The notes: generated by a model not told the origin, from the letters alone. Shown: positions 51,030 to 62,692, counted from the stretch's first letter. The stretch: 64,000 nucleotides of DNA from Rotaria sp. Silwood1 (GCA_905250075.1 CAJNOP010000031.1:694390-758389); one strand, 5' to 3'. Numbers and translations are program-made.

Positions 51030-51373
51030 TTTCAATAAAAGCAGAAGAATGCAGTAAGAGACAAAATAGTTTCATTTTGATTTGAATTTTATAAGAAATA
51101 GTAATAGTAGAATTTCCATTAGATTTCTGTTCTATGGTATTGTTTATGTTGTTACTCAATTATTAGTATTATTTATATTATGGATTTGTTTATGGATTAT
51201 ATTATAATTAGATTACTTGATGTATTTTGATTATATACCGATGATGACCGCTTTCAACAGCTTGTTACAAACAGTCAAGGTCGAAAATTCTACTATTACT
51301 ATTTCTTATAAAATTCAAATAAAAATGAAACTATTTTGTCTCTTACTGCATTCTTCTGTTTTTATTGATAAAT
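51030..51373. mobile_element. fold-back element, arms of about 85 bp
   Basis: The left arm (51030-51118) runs CAATAAAAGCAGAAGAATGC through AGAAATAGTAATAGTAGAAT. It is matched almost perfectly by the inverted right arm (51281-51373), which runs ATTCTACTATTACTATTTCT through GCATTCTTCTG. The loop of about 160 bp is unrelated AT-rich sequence with a GC-richer end. The near identity of the arms suggests this is the youngest fold-back element in the window, or one maintained by conversion. Confidence 0.75.
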
Positions 51374-53380
51374 GAAAACGAAACTTGAAAAAATTCTAGT
51401 AAATCTATTCGATTTATTGTCTATAGATGATTTTTAATTATATCAAATATAAATATGCTTATGAAAAAAATCTATAAAAAAATGTTAACAAAATGATTAA
51501 TTAATCAAATAAGTATTTTCTATGATTATGAATAGTCAAGAATTTTAGCATTAAAAGTAAAATAAAATATCACTTTTTGTTTTTCTTTTTTTTTTTTTTT
51601 ATTTAGCAATATTCTTCCTAGCAAATATGTGATTCACAATATACATTAAAACTTAAACAAATACTTAAAGATACTACTATCCTTTTTAAGGGATTAATTT
51701 TTGTTTATTAGATAGTCTCTCTATAATAATATTGACAAATAATTCATGTACATTATCAATTTCTTCAAATATCAATCCTCCTAATGAAATACGTACATTC
51801 TCTTGTTTACTAATTTTTTTTTTCGTTTAATCTTATATTCGATAGTTTGACTCAATTTTATTCTTAAGATTAGAACAATCGAAAGTTAAATTTTGTCTTT
51901 AATTATTCTATAGGTCAATTAGATACCTATTTTACTAAAGAAAAATTTATTTTAAAAGCAAAAAGTTTATTTTATTTTCTTATGTAATAGGTAAGTATTA
52001 ATGTATCAAATGTAATACAAATCTTAAATAACTTAATTCAAGTAAAATTATTAATATGTTCACAAGTTAATAATAAAAATATTTGAAAGAGAAATATTTT
52101 TATATAAATTATGAGATTTAATTAGTAAATCAATTTCAAAGGTTCTAATATTGTAACCTGCATATAAGAAGTCTTTACATAACATCTCTATTCGATTTTC
52201 GTCCACTTATCGATTGCAAAAAAATAATCGGTGAGAACCAGAATTTGATACTCTTTCTAAATATATCTTTAGAATTTTTGCTCTGACTTACGACTCGATA
52301 AGTGTTTTGTTTTTTGGTTATTCCTAATTTCTCTACAGAGTATTTTGGGATAGATTTTATCTCCTACATTGTAAAGAATTTAATGCTCTACAAACTGATG
52401 GACTGTAATAGGCTACAACTCAAAAGACTTAGAAACTATAAATATTTTTCTAAATAATCGTTTTTTTTTGTTGCGAATTTTCATATTTAAAATACAACAG
52501 ATTCTGATAGTTTGCAATAATATTTAGGAAAGAAAGCAGATAACAAATTTTCTATGGCAAAATGCATTCTACAAAATTGTGAAGAAGAAAACTTTCTTAT
52601 GATTCAAATTGAGGTAGTTTTCATCAAAATACAAAAATGGACTACAGGAAAAATTCTGTAGAAGCAGTGTTTCTGGCTTTTAGCAAAGCTTGGCTCTCAA
52701 TCAATTAACTATAAGTCAGAAAATTATAAATAGTATCAAATTTTGATTCTCATCGACTCCTTTTTTCTTTTTTGCAACTGATTAATAGATATTCAGAGTT
52801 ACTGATAAAGAGATTCAAGTCTGAAAGTCTCGAACTAACAAATTTATTCTGATTGTCAAAATTCCAACTCTGAATATTGAGTTGACATTTTTCTCATCGT
52901 ATAATGAGGAATGCTGATCATACTGCATGAATTTTTTATGATCATAAAAAGCTAGCCAACCATCGAAAGATAAATTCCATCTAAACTAAAGGACTTTCAC
53001 CTCGAAATTTTGACTTCACTTTTCTATGTAACTTTTAACCAACAGTCAGAAACTCCGAGTAGCTAGTAGTTTCCAATTCATACTTTGGTTAAAAAAGAAT
53101 CTCAGAAAAGATCGTTTTTCTTATAAGAATTCTAAACATACGATGCCAGTCATAAAAACCACATTTTTTAAAACTCATTTTGTCTCCTTATCGATAGTAC
53201 TAGTCATATACGAATTAACAAGTCTTTCATTTTTATTAAATAATAATTTGAAATAAGTTTGGTCAACATCACTCGTTGTGAGTTTGTGCAAAACAGTTTT
53301 CAAAGAGTTTTTCCTTCGTTCTTAATATTAACGTATATGAGGCACGATAAACTAAAACAAAAGTTTTTACTATTAAAAAC
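51374..53380. mobile_element. gene-free region with a diverged inverted repeat (52200-52800)
   Basis: The words TCGATTGCAAAAAAA, GGTGAGAACCAGAATTTGATACT and CTGACTTA in 52205-52300 recur inverted in 52690-52795 (AGTATCAAATTTTGATTCTCATCGA, TTTTTTGCAACTGA). The arms are about 100 bp and the interior about 390 bp. This is the most worn of the fold-back candidates. Nothing else is supportable in the 2 kb; the frame at 53259-53522 is chance. Confidence 0.45.
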
Positions 53381-53381
53381 T

Positions 53382-53450
53382 AGGGTGTGGGTGAGGGGTC
53401 AGGCTTTGGATGAACACATTATCTATATTCATAGCCACACCCACACCCTT
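53382..53450. repeat. telomere-like inverted pair A
   Basis: GGGTGTGGGTGAGGGG on the plus strand is followed about 35 nt later by CCACACCCACACCC. The G-rich block resembles the TGTGGG telomere repeat reported for bdelloid rotifers and its complement follows in inverted order. Confidence 0.6.
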
Positions 53451-54673
53451 CATATATGTTTCCTCAACAATAAAGAAGAAATTTCGCAATCAAAATATCT
53501 TTGCATCAATTCCAAAAAATAATTGTGTCACCAAAAAAACAAAAAAGTTATCTACTTCTGTAATATGATATCTACACTCATATCTATTTAGTTTATTAAA
53601 TCTTCTCCTTTTTTTGTTATTGATCAACCTTTTATTTGGAAAAGTGAGTAGTTCAATTAAGAAATAGTATTATCAAATGAAATTTTCCAACCATGTTTCT
53701 GGATATGCAAATCTTAGGCCAATATATAAATTAGCTTGAGCCATTACTAAATTTCTATTAGTATCAAAAAATATCCAAATTAGAACAATGTATCATATTT
53801 ATTCCATATAGTGTGTATCTGAACAATTTTCCTATTCCATTATTTGAATTTGTTTTCTTAACAATGAATTGAATCTTCTAGATAGAATGTCTCTGAAACT
53901 AGATAAAATGCGTAAATTTTTAGATAAATTTTGCTTTTTACATGAGAAGCAAAGTATTACAAGAATATTGCTTTTCTATAATGAATCACGTCATTCTATC
54001 TTCACAGTACAAATTCAACTAAAATGTTACTGTTACTACGTGCTTTTGTTGTTTTCTCTGGAAAGTTTACTGTTTCAGTACAGATTTTACATCGAATGTA
54101 TTTAATTTTTGTTGCAACTTATTGTCAAATATTTATGAAACGTTTAATGTTTCTGTCTTGCAAATTTGTTTGAGCTTCACCTATCTCAAAAAAACTCCAA
54201 GTGTAGATTGCAACAGAGCTGAAAAATTATTCAAAAAAAAAATAACAAACCTATTTCGTGGGACATTCTCTATCAGTAGAGAGTTGTATATACCAATGCA
54301 AAACATACTCTGTCAATTTTCATTCAACAAATGTACTTGATATTAATTCTAGCACTGAACGTTGCAATCGTTTCTATAAAATTTTTGTTGACACGTTGCT
54401 CAAACTGTGAAACAAAAAGTTTAGGATGCTTTCAGTATAGCTTCTAATTTCTGTTTCTACATATACGCATCAACATTCATGTTTCCGTCCTTTTTTTATA
54501 TTGTTTTTAACTCAAAATATGTTGCTCTAGCAGGTCGATTTAGCTATCAATCCGCACGTTTTCGTCATTGTAACTTGTACTTCATCAGAATTTATTCTCT
54601 TTTATAATAGTTACATTCAATTTATAAAATAATATTCATGTTGAAATGGAAAAAAAACTATACGAGTGAATAT
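53451..54673. other. intergenic, no gene seen
   Basis: The 1.2 kb between telomere-like pair A and the CDK7 relic holds only short AT-driven frames (53869-54105, 54122-54340), with no recognisable protein family. Confidence 0.5.
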
Positions 54674-55570
54674 CTATGGACGTTCTTTTTTTACAGTCAC
54701 TTTTTCATCATTTCCTAATTTACGTTTATTATTTACAGTTGGTTGAATTTCTTTCGATTTAGGTAAACGCTCACTTGGATACGGAGCAGGTGGATAACTA
54801 AAATATTTCAGCTGAAGAGTTTCCATTGCATTCAGTCGTCGTTTTGGATCGAGTTGCATAATTCTTTCTAATACATCAAGTTAATCTGTTCCAACCACTT
54901 CAAATATTTTCAATAAGTGATCAAGATCAGAACCACTAAGTAATAATACTACTCGAAGTAGCAATTCGATCATAATTAAACCAGCTGCCCATATATCGAC
55001 AGCAGTACCATATTTTCTTGCACCCAAAAGTAATTCAGGTGATCGATACCATCTTGTAACAACTTTATGAGGCATAACTCTTGATGGTAAACCGATAAAG
55101 TTTGCTAACCGAAAATTGGCTATTCTTAAAACACTATGTTTATCAATTAATGAATTGTTTGGTTTTAAATCTCAATGAAGTATCTAATTATTAAGAAGAT
55201 ATTCAATGCCAAGCAATAATATAATAATAGTATGATTTCGTATGTGCTGTTGTCAACAGAATATTTCTATTATTAATAATATTTTCAAGATCAGTATTCA
55301 TAAATTCAAATACTAAACAAATTCTTGGACTATTTGAAACATATTCTCCAAATGAATCGAGTAATTCGGTAACATTTGGATGTTTGACTTCTTGAAGAAA
55401 TTTAATTTCTCTTAAAGCAGTTAAATTAATTCCATCATATGCTACTTATCGACTACCGATTTTAATCTTTTTCACTGCGACATTGTCATTTGTTTGTGAA
55501 TCTTGCTTTATATACAACAACATAGTTTCTTTCACCAAATACTTCAATTACAAAGATCAAGTTCTCATAA
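54674..55570 (-). pseudogene. CDK7: CDK7-like kinase, intronless broken copy
   Basis: CDK7 is the kinase of the CDK-activating complex and TFIIH. Reading 5'>3' on the minus strand the copy spans the glycine-loop region (VVYKARF), [29 protein letters not shown], a broken catalytic loop (stop-DLKPNN), NFRLA in place of DFGLA, and the T-loop [20 protein letters not shown]. It then reads [15 protein letters not shown], a stop, and, after loss of about 50 codons, LDPKRRLNAMETLQLKYFS with the CDK7-type C-terminus. It has several stops, frameshifts and an internal deletion, and no introns, although local genes are intron-rich. A retrocopy is the simplest reading. Two open pieces (54674-54859, 54881-55075) are parts of it, not genes. 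Confidence 0.85.
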
Positions 55571-55990
55571 AAAAATCTCATGCTAATGATTAACTTGTTC
55601 GATTCAACTATTTAAAACTTATGTCTATGAAACTTCTTGGAATAGAAATTGATAAAAAGAAACGAGCTTGCTCAAAATATATGCAGTCAATTTTTCATTA
55701 AATCAAGTATTTAGTGAATGTTTTATATTAATATTATTAATTGTTCGAAGTTCGATACCTGCAAAAACTGTCAATCAGCGTATGTGTATTACTTTTGTTG
55801 ATGACTTATTTTTATCAAATAGTCGACTAAAACTACAAAAAGCTTCTAAGAGAATTAAAGAAAATAATGAAAATATTCCTGAACAAGACTATAGAATCTT
55901 TCAGCTTGAGTGCTATTGACAATGCCATGATGTGTATAGAAAAAATAACAAAGCGAAGCATTTTATTAGGAATCTGCACCATATAGATAA

Positions 55991-56028
55991 GGAGTGTGAA
56001 TGGGTTTGATTCATCACCCACACCCATT
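55991..56028. repeat. telomere-like inverted pair B
   Basis: GTGTGAATGGGT is followed after a 9-nt spacer by ACCCACACCCATT. Short, with the same G-then-C arrangement as pair A. Confidence 0.45.
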
Positions 56029-56096
56029 CGCTATTGATTTCTTACATGAAGCAAATCATTGGTTATAGTTTTATCACTATTTTTGGAAGCAGTTTT

Positions 56097-57277
56097 TTAA
56101 GCAACTGGAGCACATACGGTAGGCGTAGCTACCACTTGAGAACAGGTCCCAGAGGTGTTTAAACGAGAAACGAGCGTGTTCGGCAAGGATAGAGAACGCG
56201 TAAGAAACGGCGGAAACTGTGGAACAGCGTGCCATGCTTCCCCATTCTCAAACGATCTCATTGACATTGAATGTTTTGCATAACAATGATTCGGAAAAAA
56301 GTGCATGACAATAAACATACAGCAGAAACAAGTAGCTGCAAGTTCAAAAAAACTACTAATGTGCGAATACACCAAGTCCAATTTCACATAATAAAGCCAT
56401 TCAGTTGCTACTGATGCTGTGACAGTACTAACAAATAAATATAAACAGATTTTGATCCACACAGAACGAAGTTTAGAATACGATTCATAGAAAAATTCAA
56501 ATAGAATAAAAAATCCAATATTAGCTGACGTTGTTCGAACAATTTTATCACTAAAAAATATCGGCACTAATGTAGCTAAAATTGCTTCCAAACGTGAGAG
56601 AAAACTAAAAAATGCCTCTGGCGCACTTTGATATGTAATCTAACGTTATAATTCGGATTTAAATACTGAAGTGCACGTTTACAACAGCAACAATATTTCT
56701 CGTATGAGTTGCAAAGAGCCATCATTTTACACATCCATAATGCCAGAATGAAGACAAAGTCTAACAAAATATATCCGATATATCTAAACTGTTGTAATCG
56801 ATTATTTTGTCGAAGATAATAGAAGATATACAGAGCGTCGCCAGTTGTTACCATAGCCCAAATAATAAACTGATAGAGTGTTAGTAACCATTTGGAATTA
56901 ATTGTCACGGAGTATTGTAAAAAATAAAATATAAACAAAACCGAAGAAAGAAGACCACCGGTTTTATTGTTTGACATGACAAGTGTGGCAGCATCATAGA
57001 CATAACCACCAAGTGCAATTAATGGCACGGTAAGCAGTAAATAGTAGAAAAATTGATCATCATCGTCATCTGGTTCGATAGACACTGTTGATGGTTCCGA
57101 TGCTACAGTCGATGCACGGTCTCTGACTGAGATTTTTGAGACAACTCTACATTCGGAAAACATAAGAAAATACGGCCTAACAATTGTGTTACAAATATTA
57201 TTTTTTGCATCTGAAGCACACAAAGATTTAGCAGCGTATTCCTTATACTTGAAACACGTATGGTTGCACATACTCAC
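56097..57277 (-). pseudogene. multi-pass membrane protein gene with a frameshift
   Basis: Unrecognised family. The first part (57277 to about 56640; first ATG at 57271) encodes a Cys-containing N-terminus (CNHTCFKYKEYAAKSLC), an acidic linker (EPDDDDD) and four hydrophobic helices (starts FFYYLLLTVPLIALGGYV; ends KYCCCCKR). The second part continues in another frame, open from about 56640 (YQSAPEAFFSFLSRLEAILA) to the stop at 56097, with three or four more helices. A one-base shift near 56610-56650 links them, and no GT-AG intron of plausible length fits. Joined, it would be about 390 residues with 7-8 membrane spans. It has higher GC and more balanced codon use than its neighbours. It could be a fresh pseudogene, an assembly error or a transferred gene. 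Confidence 0.6.
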
Positions 57278-57586
57278 TTCTTATTTGCACTCATATAAAG
57301 TGATGAAGATATTTCGGAGTTTAGAGCAACTTTATCTGTATTGAATAGCGTCAAACAATGTATGCTTGGCTTACAAAGTACAGAATGATATGTATTCGTT
57401 TCAAAGAACCTATAAATGGATAAGTAAAAACAAATATTTTCGAGTGATGAAATTGAACATGAATAACTGAAAGAAAATCGCCATGGAAAAAGAACTAACG
57501 AAATCAAATTCATTCTACTTGTATCGGTCGCAGTCATGCAAAAATATCGAAGAATGCACACAATTTTATGATAAACAAAGTAGCTT

Positions 57587-57641
57587 GAGGGTGTGGGTAT
57601 GGGTGTATATTGCTGAAGAGAAAAATGCCCCCGCCCTCCCT
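57587..57641. repeat. telomere-like inverted pair C
   Basis: GAGGGTGTGGGTATGGGTGT is followed about 20 nt later by GCCCCCGCCCTCCCTC. The C-rich side is less telomere-like than in the other pairs. Confidence 0.45.
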
Positions 57642-58147
57642 CAGAAACCCATAGAAACACGCACACACACGCCTATTCTAATGTTTTGCGACTTGTTCTT
57701 GGTACATAGTCGATTACAGCTCATATTTATGCCACATATACTATGTGACATAATTCTAAGATGCAGCATACAATAAGTATTTCGCTGTTCGAACTAGTTT
57801 AAGAGTGTGTAAATTATACGAAGGTTACCGATGAAATTATGTTGGCAATCGGGTCAATCAGTACCAAAGTAATTACAGCTTTGCAAAAATTTAGAGAGTG
57901 AACACATTGGACAATTTTTGTAAAAAGTTTCGTTATTAAAAATACTTCATAAATAAGTATTGTTATGTGTCATAATCTAATTCTTTTGCTTTCATAAACG
58001 ATTTATTAGAACTTACGAGAAATCATTTTCAACTGTTGAAGTACTTTCAAGTTAGGACTTTGTGAGTCTTGTAGATCCTGGTGAATTACATCTACTATAG
58101 AAAACGTCCGTCTCCCTGACTTATTTTGGAGACTGAACGTTTTTTTT
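57642..58147. other. gene-free spacer
   Basis: No gene or repeat recognised between telomere-like pair C and the fold-back element. Confidence 0.5.
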
Positions 58148-58505
58148 GTGAATTTTCCGCTTCAGGGTCTGACATTTGCAGTAAAATCATATTGTCGAAT
58201 CAGACCTGAAGCTTTGGCCACATAAACAGGTTATCTAGATTAGTTTGCATAAGAAATGTTTGGAACTTTTGGGCTATCTACCTCGAAGATATGACATTTT
58301 CAAAAACTACATGCTGCATATATTGTCTATCAAAAACGCAAGATACCTTGAAAGCTGTATATCTCAGAGAGACGTAGTCCAAAAGTTCTGAAATTTCTTA
58401 TGAGAACTAGTCTAGGTAATCTCTTTATGTGGCCAACATTCTAAGTCAAAATTCGACAATGGATCTTGCTGCAAGTCTCAGGCAATAAAAGCAAAAATTC
58501 ATTAC
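58148..58505. mobile_element. fold-back element, arms of about 140-155 bp
   Basis: The left arm (58148-58303) and right arm (58347-58505) are inverted copies with a loop of only about 40 bp. Paired landmarks are TGGCCACATAAA with TTTATGTGGCCA, CATAAGAAAT with ATTTCTTATG, GAACTTTTGG with CCAAAAGTTC, and ATTGTCGAA with TTCGACAAT. The arms have diverged by substitutions and small indels. There is no frame. The region could fold into a long hairpin if transcribed. Confidence 0.7.
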
Positions 58506-60388
58506 AGATATTCGATCTCCTCAGAAATAAGCTATAGGGACGAATGTCTTCTGCAGTACATATAGTTGGGCAATGTCTACAGGATGTACTAAGTTCCGAA
58601 TTCTAAAGTGCTCCAATATTTGTGAATGTTTCCTTGTCACACTTATTTCTTTACTTTTGGTCCCGCTGCATTTGTACGCTTTTGAAAAAATTACTACACC
58701 TAGAAACTGATTATATGTTGCATCTTTATATTTTATCAACTACATAGTATATGTGATATAAATAAGATCTAACTATGTTCAAAGAACAAAAAAATCAAAA
58801 AATTGTGTGTTATGTTACTTTTGGTCTACGCTGTATATGCAATTAGATGATGATGCTATAGTCGTCATCGTTAAAATGATACTCCAAAAAGTAATGTCAA
58901 TTTTTACCTTTGTGTATAACTAAAATTAGTTTTCTATGAGTTTTGAACTAATTTTCAAACATCGTTAAAGATAGTTATTAATTTTTCAATGCGTTCTTAC
59001 AGAATCTTTTCTTCAGAAAAACGGATTGAAATGCTACCATCGGTAAATCAAGTAGTTTTTGAAAATTACAAAATCATTTTACCATCAATCGAATTCAAAA
59101 ATATTTGAGCTTTTGCTATCTCCGTTTTCAAGAAAATGGAATTTATTTAAGATTTGGTGTGCAGAAATAAAAGCGAGGAAGAGCACGTCAGTTTGTAAAT
59201 CGTATGGCTCTGTAAAAGTATTACCGAATTATCTCATGGAATGTCTCTTAAATAAGTTGAAAATCAAGTATACTCACGTGCTGCATAATACTGGAATGTA
59301 TGAAATTTTTTAATGCGTGTTCTCAAGTGCCTGTACTACGTATTTGTCGATGATGAAATTGCTTGGTTTCTTCCAACCTGTTTCCATTTATTTGCATCAC
59401 TGAAGCATGACATTTTCATCGATTAGACAGTTTGTTTCTTCAAGATACACTCGCCATTGCACGTGTTCGTTGCTTTCACTATTTTCTTTCTCTATATGTC
59501 TTTTCTCTTTCTTTGTACTGCATTTCACTATAACACGAAAATTTACACCGATGAGCCCATAAACCCAAATATTGAAGTTAGATGTCGAAATTCTTTTTTT
59601 CATATAGAAACAACGAACCAACAGGACTGAGGTTTCTTATATGAGAAAACTTCGCAATGAACAGTTAATTGAAGGATGGGGTGTGAGTGTGGATAGTAAA
59701 TCATCCCGTCAGTGACGAACACCCTACCCACCCTCACACCCTCACACCCACCCACCGACCCACACTCTTTCCTTCTTTTCATTAACAAGAAGCATTGTCC
59801 ACCAAATAATCCATATATAAACTCATCAAATCGTACATTTTCAGATGATTTTGCATTATCTATTAAATCGAAAAGAGAAATATCGAAAGACACTTTCATT
59901 GAATGAGCGAAAGATGAAATCATAGAAGTTTGATGGAAAAGTTATTTTAGAAAAACAATTTTCTTCATCTGTTCATTTGAAGTCTATTTTAGAAGAGTGA
60001 TTTTTATTAGCCGTAACAAAAGATAAACCATTTTATAGATAACCAAAGACGAAAATTTTGAAAAATAATGAAGTTTGAACAGACGAATATTTTAAATGTC
60101 TTTAAACTACAGAATAACTCTATATTCCTGAAATACACGTTAGTTCTTATTTTTAAATAAACAACAAAAAAATCCTTAGTAAGAAATAATATTATGCATG
60201 TTTGAATGATTCTTTAAACTGTAGATACATAACTATCAATAATAAAAGAACAATAAAATTAAATTTGTTTAAGTATAAAATAGAGGATAAATTTCTTTTG
60301 TTCTTATGATTTCATTTGAGCTAATTCATATATATTTAATTTTCGCGAATTACTTTTATTCAAAAAGAATTTTTTAGAAAACAAACAT
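58506..60388. repeat. gene-free region with telomere-like inverted pair D (59674-59765)
   Basis: No gene supported; frames at 59059-59313 and 59397-59923 lack any family signal. Pair D: GGATGGGGTGTGAGTGTGG at 59674-59692, a spacer of about 27 nt, then a C-rich block of about 45 nt (59720-59765) with repeated ACCCTCACACCC-type words. The C-rich arm is more than twice the G-rich one. Confidence 0.6.
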
Positions 60389-62198
60389 TTATAATAAAGG
60401 AAAATACTTTTGAAAATTTTTTGTCTGAACAAACTCGTCATCTATATGTAGTTTTTTTAATTTAGCACAAGTAAGACGTGTTGCATCGTTTGTAAAATTC
60501 TTTGTTACCATTTCAAGTGCTTCAAACTTGATGCGAAGATTCAATAAACTAGGTAAATGAATGTTTTTATCGACGAGAAATTCTTCAGCATAATCAACAT
60601 GTGCTTGAGCTAGATTCAGAAGGATAAGATGACGAAATGTAATCAATGACGATGAATGTTGCTTCTGTTGTGGTAGAATATTCTTAATAATTAATTCTTT
60701 GAGAAAAGGAAAATCTTGCGAAATGACTTTCAATAATTGGTGTTCAAAATGATGTGTATTATCCTTCATCTTCAAGCGTCGAACATTATGAAACATCCCA
60801 CCTTGAAAAGAGTTGTTTAGATGAAGAAAATTTTCAAATTGATATGGAAGTGTATAGATATGATATTCAATTACGGAATACAATCGTTTATAATAGACAT
60901 ATGAACCAACTTGAACTTGTTCAAATTCTTTATCAATGAAACTATGTTGAATGTCTTCTTTTGTTGTAATATTAGTTTTTATATCATTTTCGATGAGAAG
61001 TTCTGTATTTATACTGAAAGTAAATTTATTTAATCGTGGCATATGAACAAGAATTTCATCATGTAATTGAATACCATCAATAACATCCGAGCTAAATTTT
61101 ACTACAGACAAAAACAATATCAATTCTTCAAGATTGATCATTCGATGGAGTAATGGAATAATTCTCTCATGATAATTAAATGTTTCATAAATCGAGCACA
61201 ACGAAAAATATTTCAATTTAGTAAGTTTTTTCTACAAAATAAAAAATGTCTTTGTTTTACTCAAATTATTGTTATTTTCACAAATTATAATCATCGAAAT
61301 TTCTCTTACTGTGACGAGAGTAACATTTTCTTTAGGCCCAATATGTTCCACATTAATAATTAATTTCGATAAGTATTTGAGATTGGAATCAAGAAGATAA
61401 AGGCAATCATCAAAATCTTTGACATTAACTTTTAATTTAGTTAAACTTTCAGACATACACATTGTTTGTGATATTTGATGAATACAAATTGACGCATTTC
61501 GTTTAGAAAATAATTGACAAAAATTCAAATTTATTAACTGTTTACATAAAGATAAAATCAATATAAATATCCTTGAAATTTCACACGGTCGTGATGTAAA
61601 ACTATATATACCATCGAGATCCTCATTCTTCATATCAATACACTTCTTCTGAATATCGATATTTAGATATGTAATTTGTTGACTAAGAAGATGACGAAGA
61701 ATTGAATCACCTTTAATGTAAAAAGAATATAGATGAAAATTAATTTTGTATTTCATTATTTTATAAAATGAAACGAACAAAACTAATTATTAATAATATA
61801 CCTGTTAAATAGTGAAGAAGTTTTTCTTCTTGAAAATTAACAAGTGATATAGAGTAAAGTTTAGGATAACTGGCATTCAGAAGAATACGTTCGATTGAAT
61901 GTTGTTCAACAGTAATTTCATATACTTGTGAATGAATGTGAGGCAAGATATTTTCACATATTCTTGAAAGAACCTGATCATCTACTGAAAATGTATATTC
62001 AAAAAATGATTTCATAGTCATAACGGTCATATTAAGATTATGAATACAAAGAGGATCAAGCGATAATTGATTAAATCGTTCATTGATATCCACAAGTGAA
62101 TAGAAAACATCGATGAAACTTAGTTTGTTAATAATATTAAGTAATATTTCATTAGGTAAATCGAGTATATTTAAAGGATTGTTATTCGAAGTATTCAT
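60389..62198 (-). CDS. F-box / leucine-rich-repeat protein, three exons
   Basis: Probable substrate receptor of an SCF ubiquitin ligase, from the family role of F-box/LRR proteins. Exons 61802-62198, 61310-61710 and 60389-61231 join across introns of 91 and 78 nt (GTATATT...AAAG, GTAAGAG...TAG) to 1641 nt, 546 residues. Residues 9-50 are an F-box (LNILDLPNEILLNIINKLSF then IDVFYSLVDINERFNQL). The rest is an irregular LRR array (LIILSLCKQLINLNF-type, NLKYLSKLIINVEHI, LPSLLNLRIKFEAL). Residues 300-400 hold charged loops. The ATG at 62198 opens the F-box directly. Bdelloid genomes carry large families of such genes, and this one appears intact, unlike the LRR relic near 47.8 kb. Target unknown. 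Confidence 0.88.
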
Positions 62199-62530
62199 AT
62201 GTAATTAATAATGTTTATTCATATTGATTTCATATGCTCCCATTTTCTTATTGTCATTGTCTGAGAGAACAATGAAAGGTCAAACATTGATATTATTATA
62301 TTGGGTTCCACACAGGCTGGACAACAAAGAATTAATTTAATTTGAATTGATTCGTTGTTGTCTAAATTATAATGAATAGATGATAGATTTTTTTTTCTTT
62401 CTATCTAACATTTTTCATTGTGTGTTATTGGTATATTTGTCAGGTCCTTCTTCTTTTGTCATAATGTTCATCATATGTTATGTTTTTAATTGAACATGTG
62501 TTCATCTTTAGAATTAGATATAGTTGACCA
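62199..62530. promoter_or_regulatory. upstream region of the F-box gene
   Basis: A 330-bp AT-rich stretch between the F-box start codon and telomere-like pair E, the likely promoter. No specific motif is claimed. Confidence 0.4.
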
Positions 62531-62692
62531 ATGTGGGTGTGGGGTGTGGGTGTGGAGTGTGGGTGTGGGTGGTGTGGGTGTTGATGTGGATGGGTGTTGG
62601 GTGCGAGATGAATGTTGATTTCTCTTTAGCGACACTCGCACCCTCACCCACACCCACCCACACCCCACACACTCACACCCACACCCACACCC
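62531..62692. repeat. telomere-like inverted pair E (largest)
   Basis: A 76-bp G-rich block (62531-62606) made of TGTGGG and GGTGTGGG words is followed, after about 26 nt of ordinary sequence, by a 61-bp C-rich block (62632-62692) of CCCACA/ACACCC words. The G-strand comes first and the C-strand second, the orientation of an end-to-end telomere junction. The open frames on both strands here are translations of the repeat. Confidence 0.75.

Noticed and set aside
57274..57666. 130-codon frame just upstream of the membrane-protein gene
   Set aside because: Could be an upstream exon, but it runs through telomere-like pair C, lacks family features and no splice phase links it convincingly.
59397..59923. 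Two overlapping minus-strand frames of 74 and 107 codons
   Set aside because: They include the translated C-rich block of telomere-like pair D and show no domain; splice links could not be justified.
53382..62692. A true chromosome end inside the window
   Set aside because: Each G-rich block is followed by a C-rich one and then ordinary sequence with genes on both sides, so none is a terminal telomere in this assembly.
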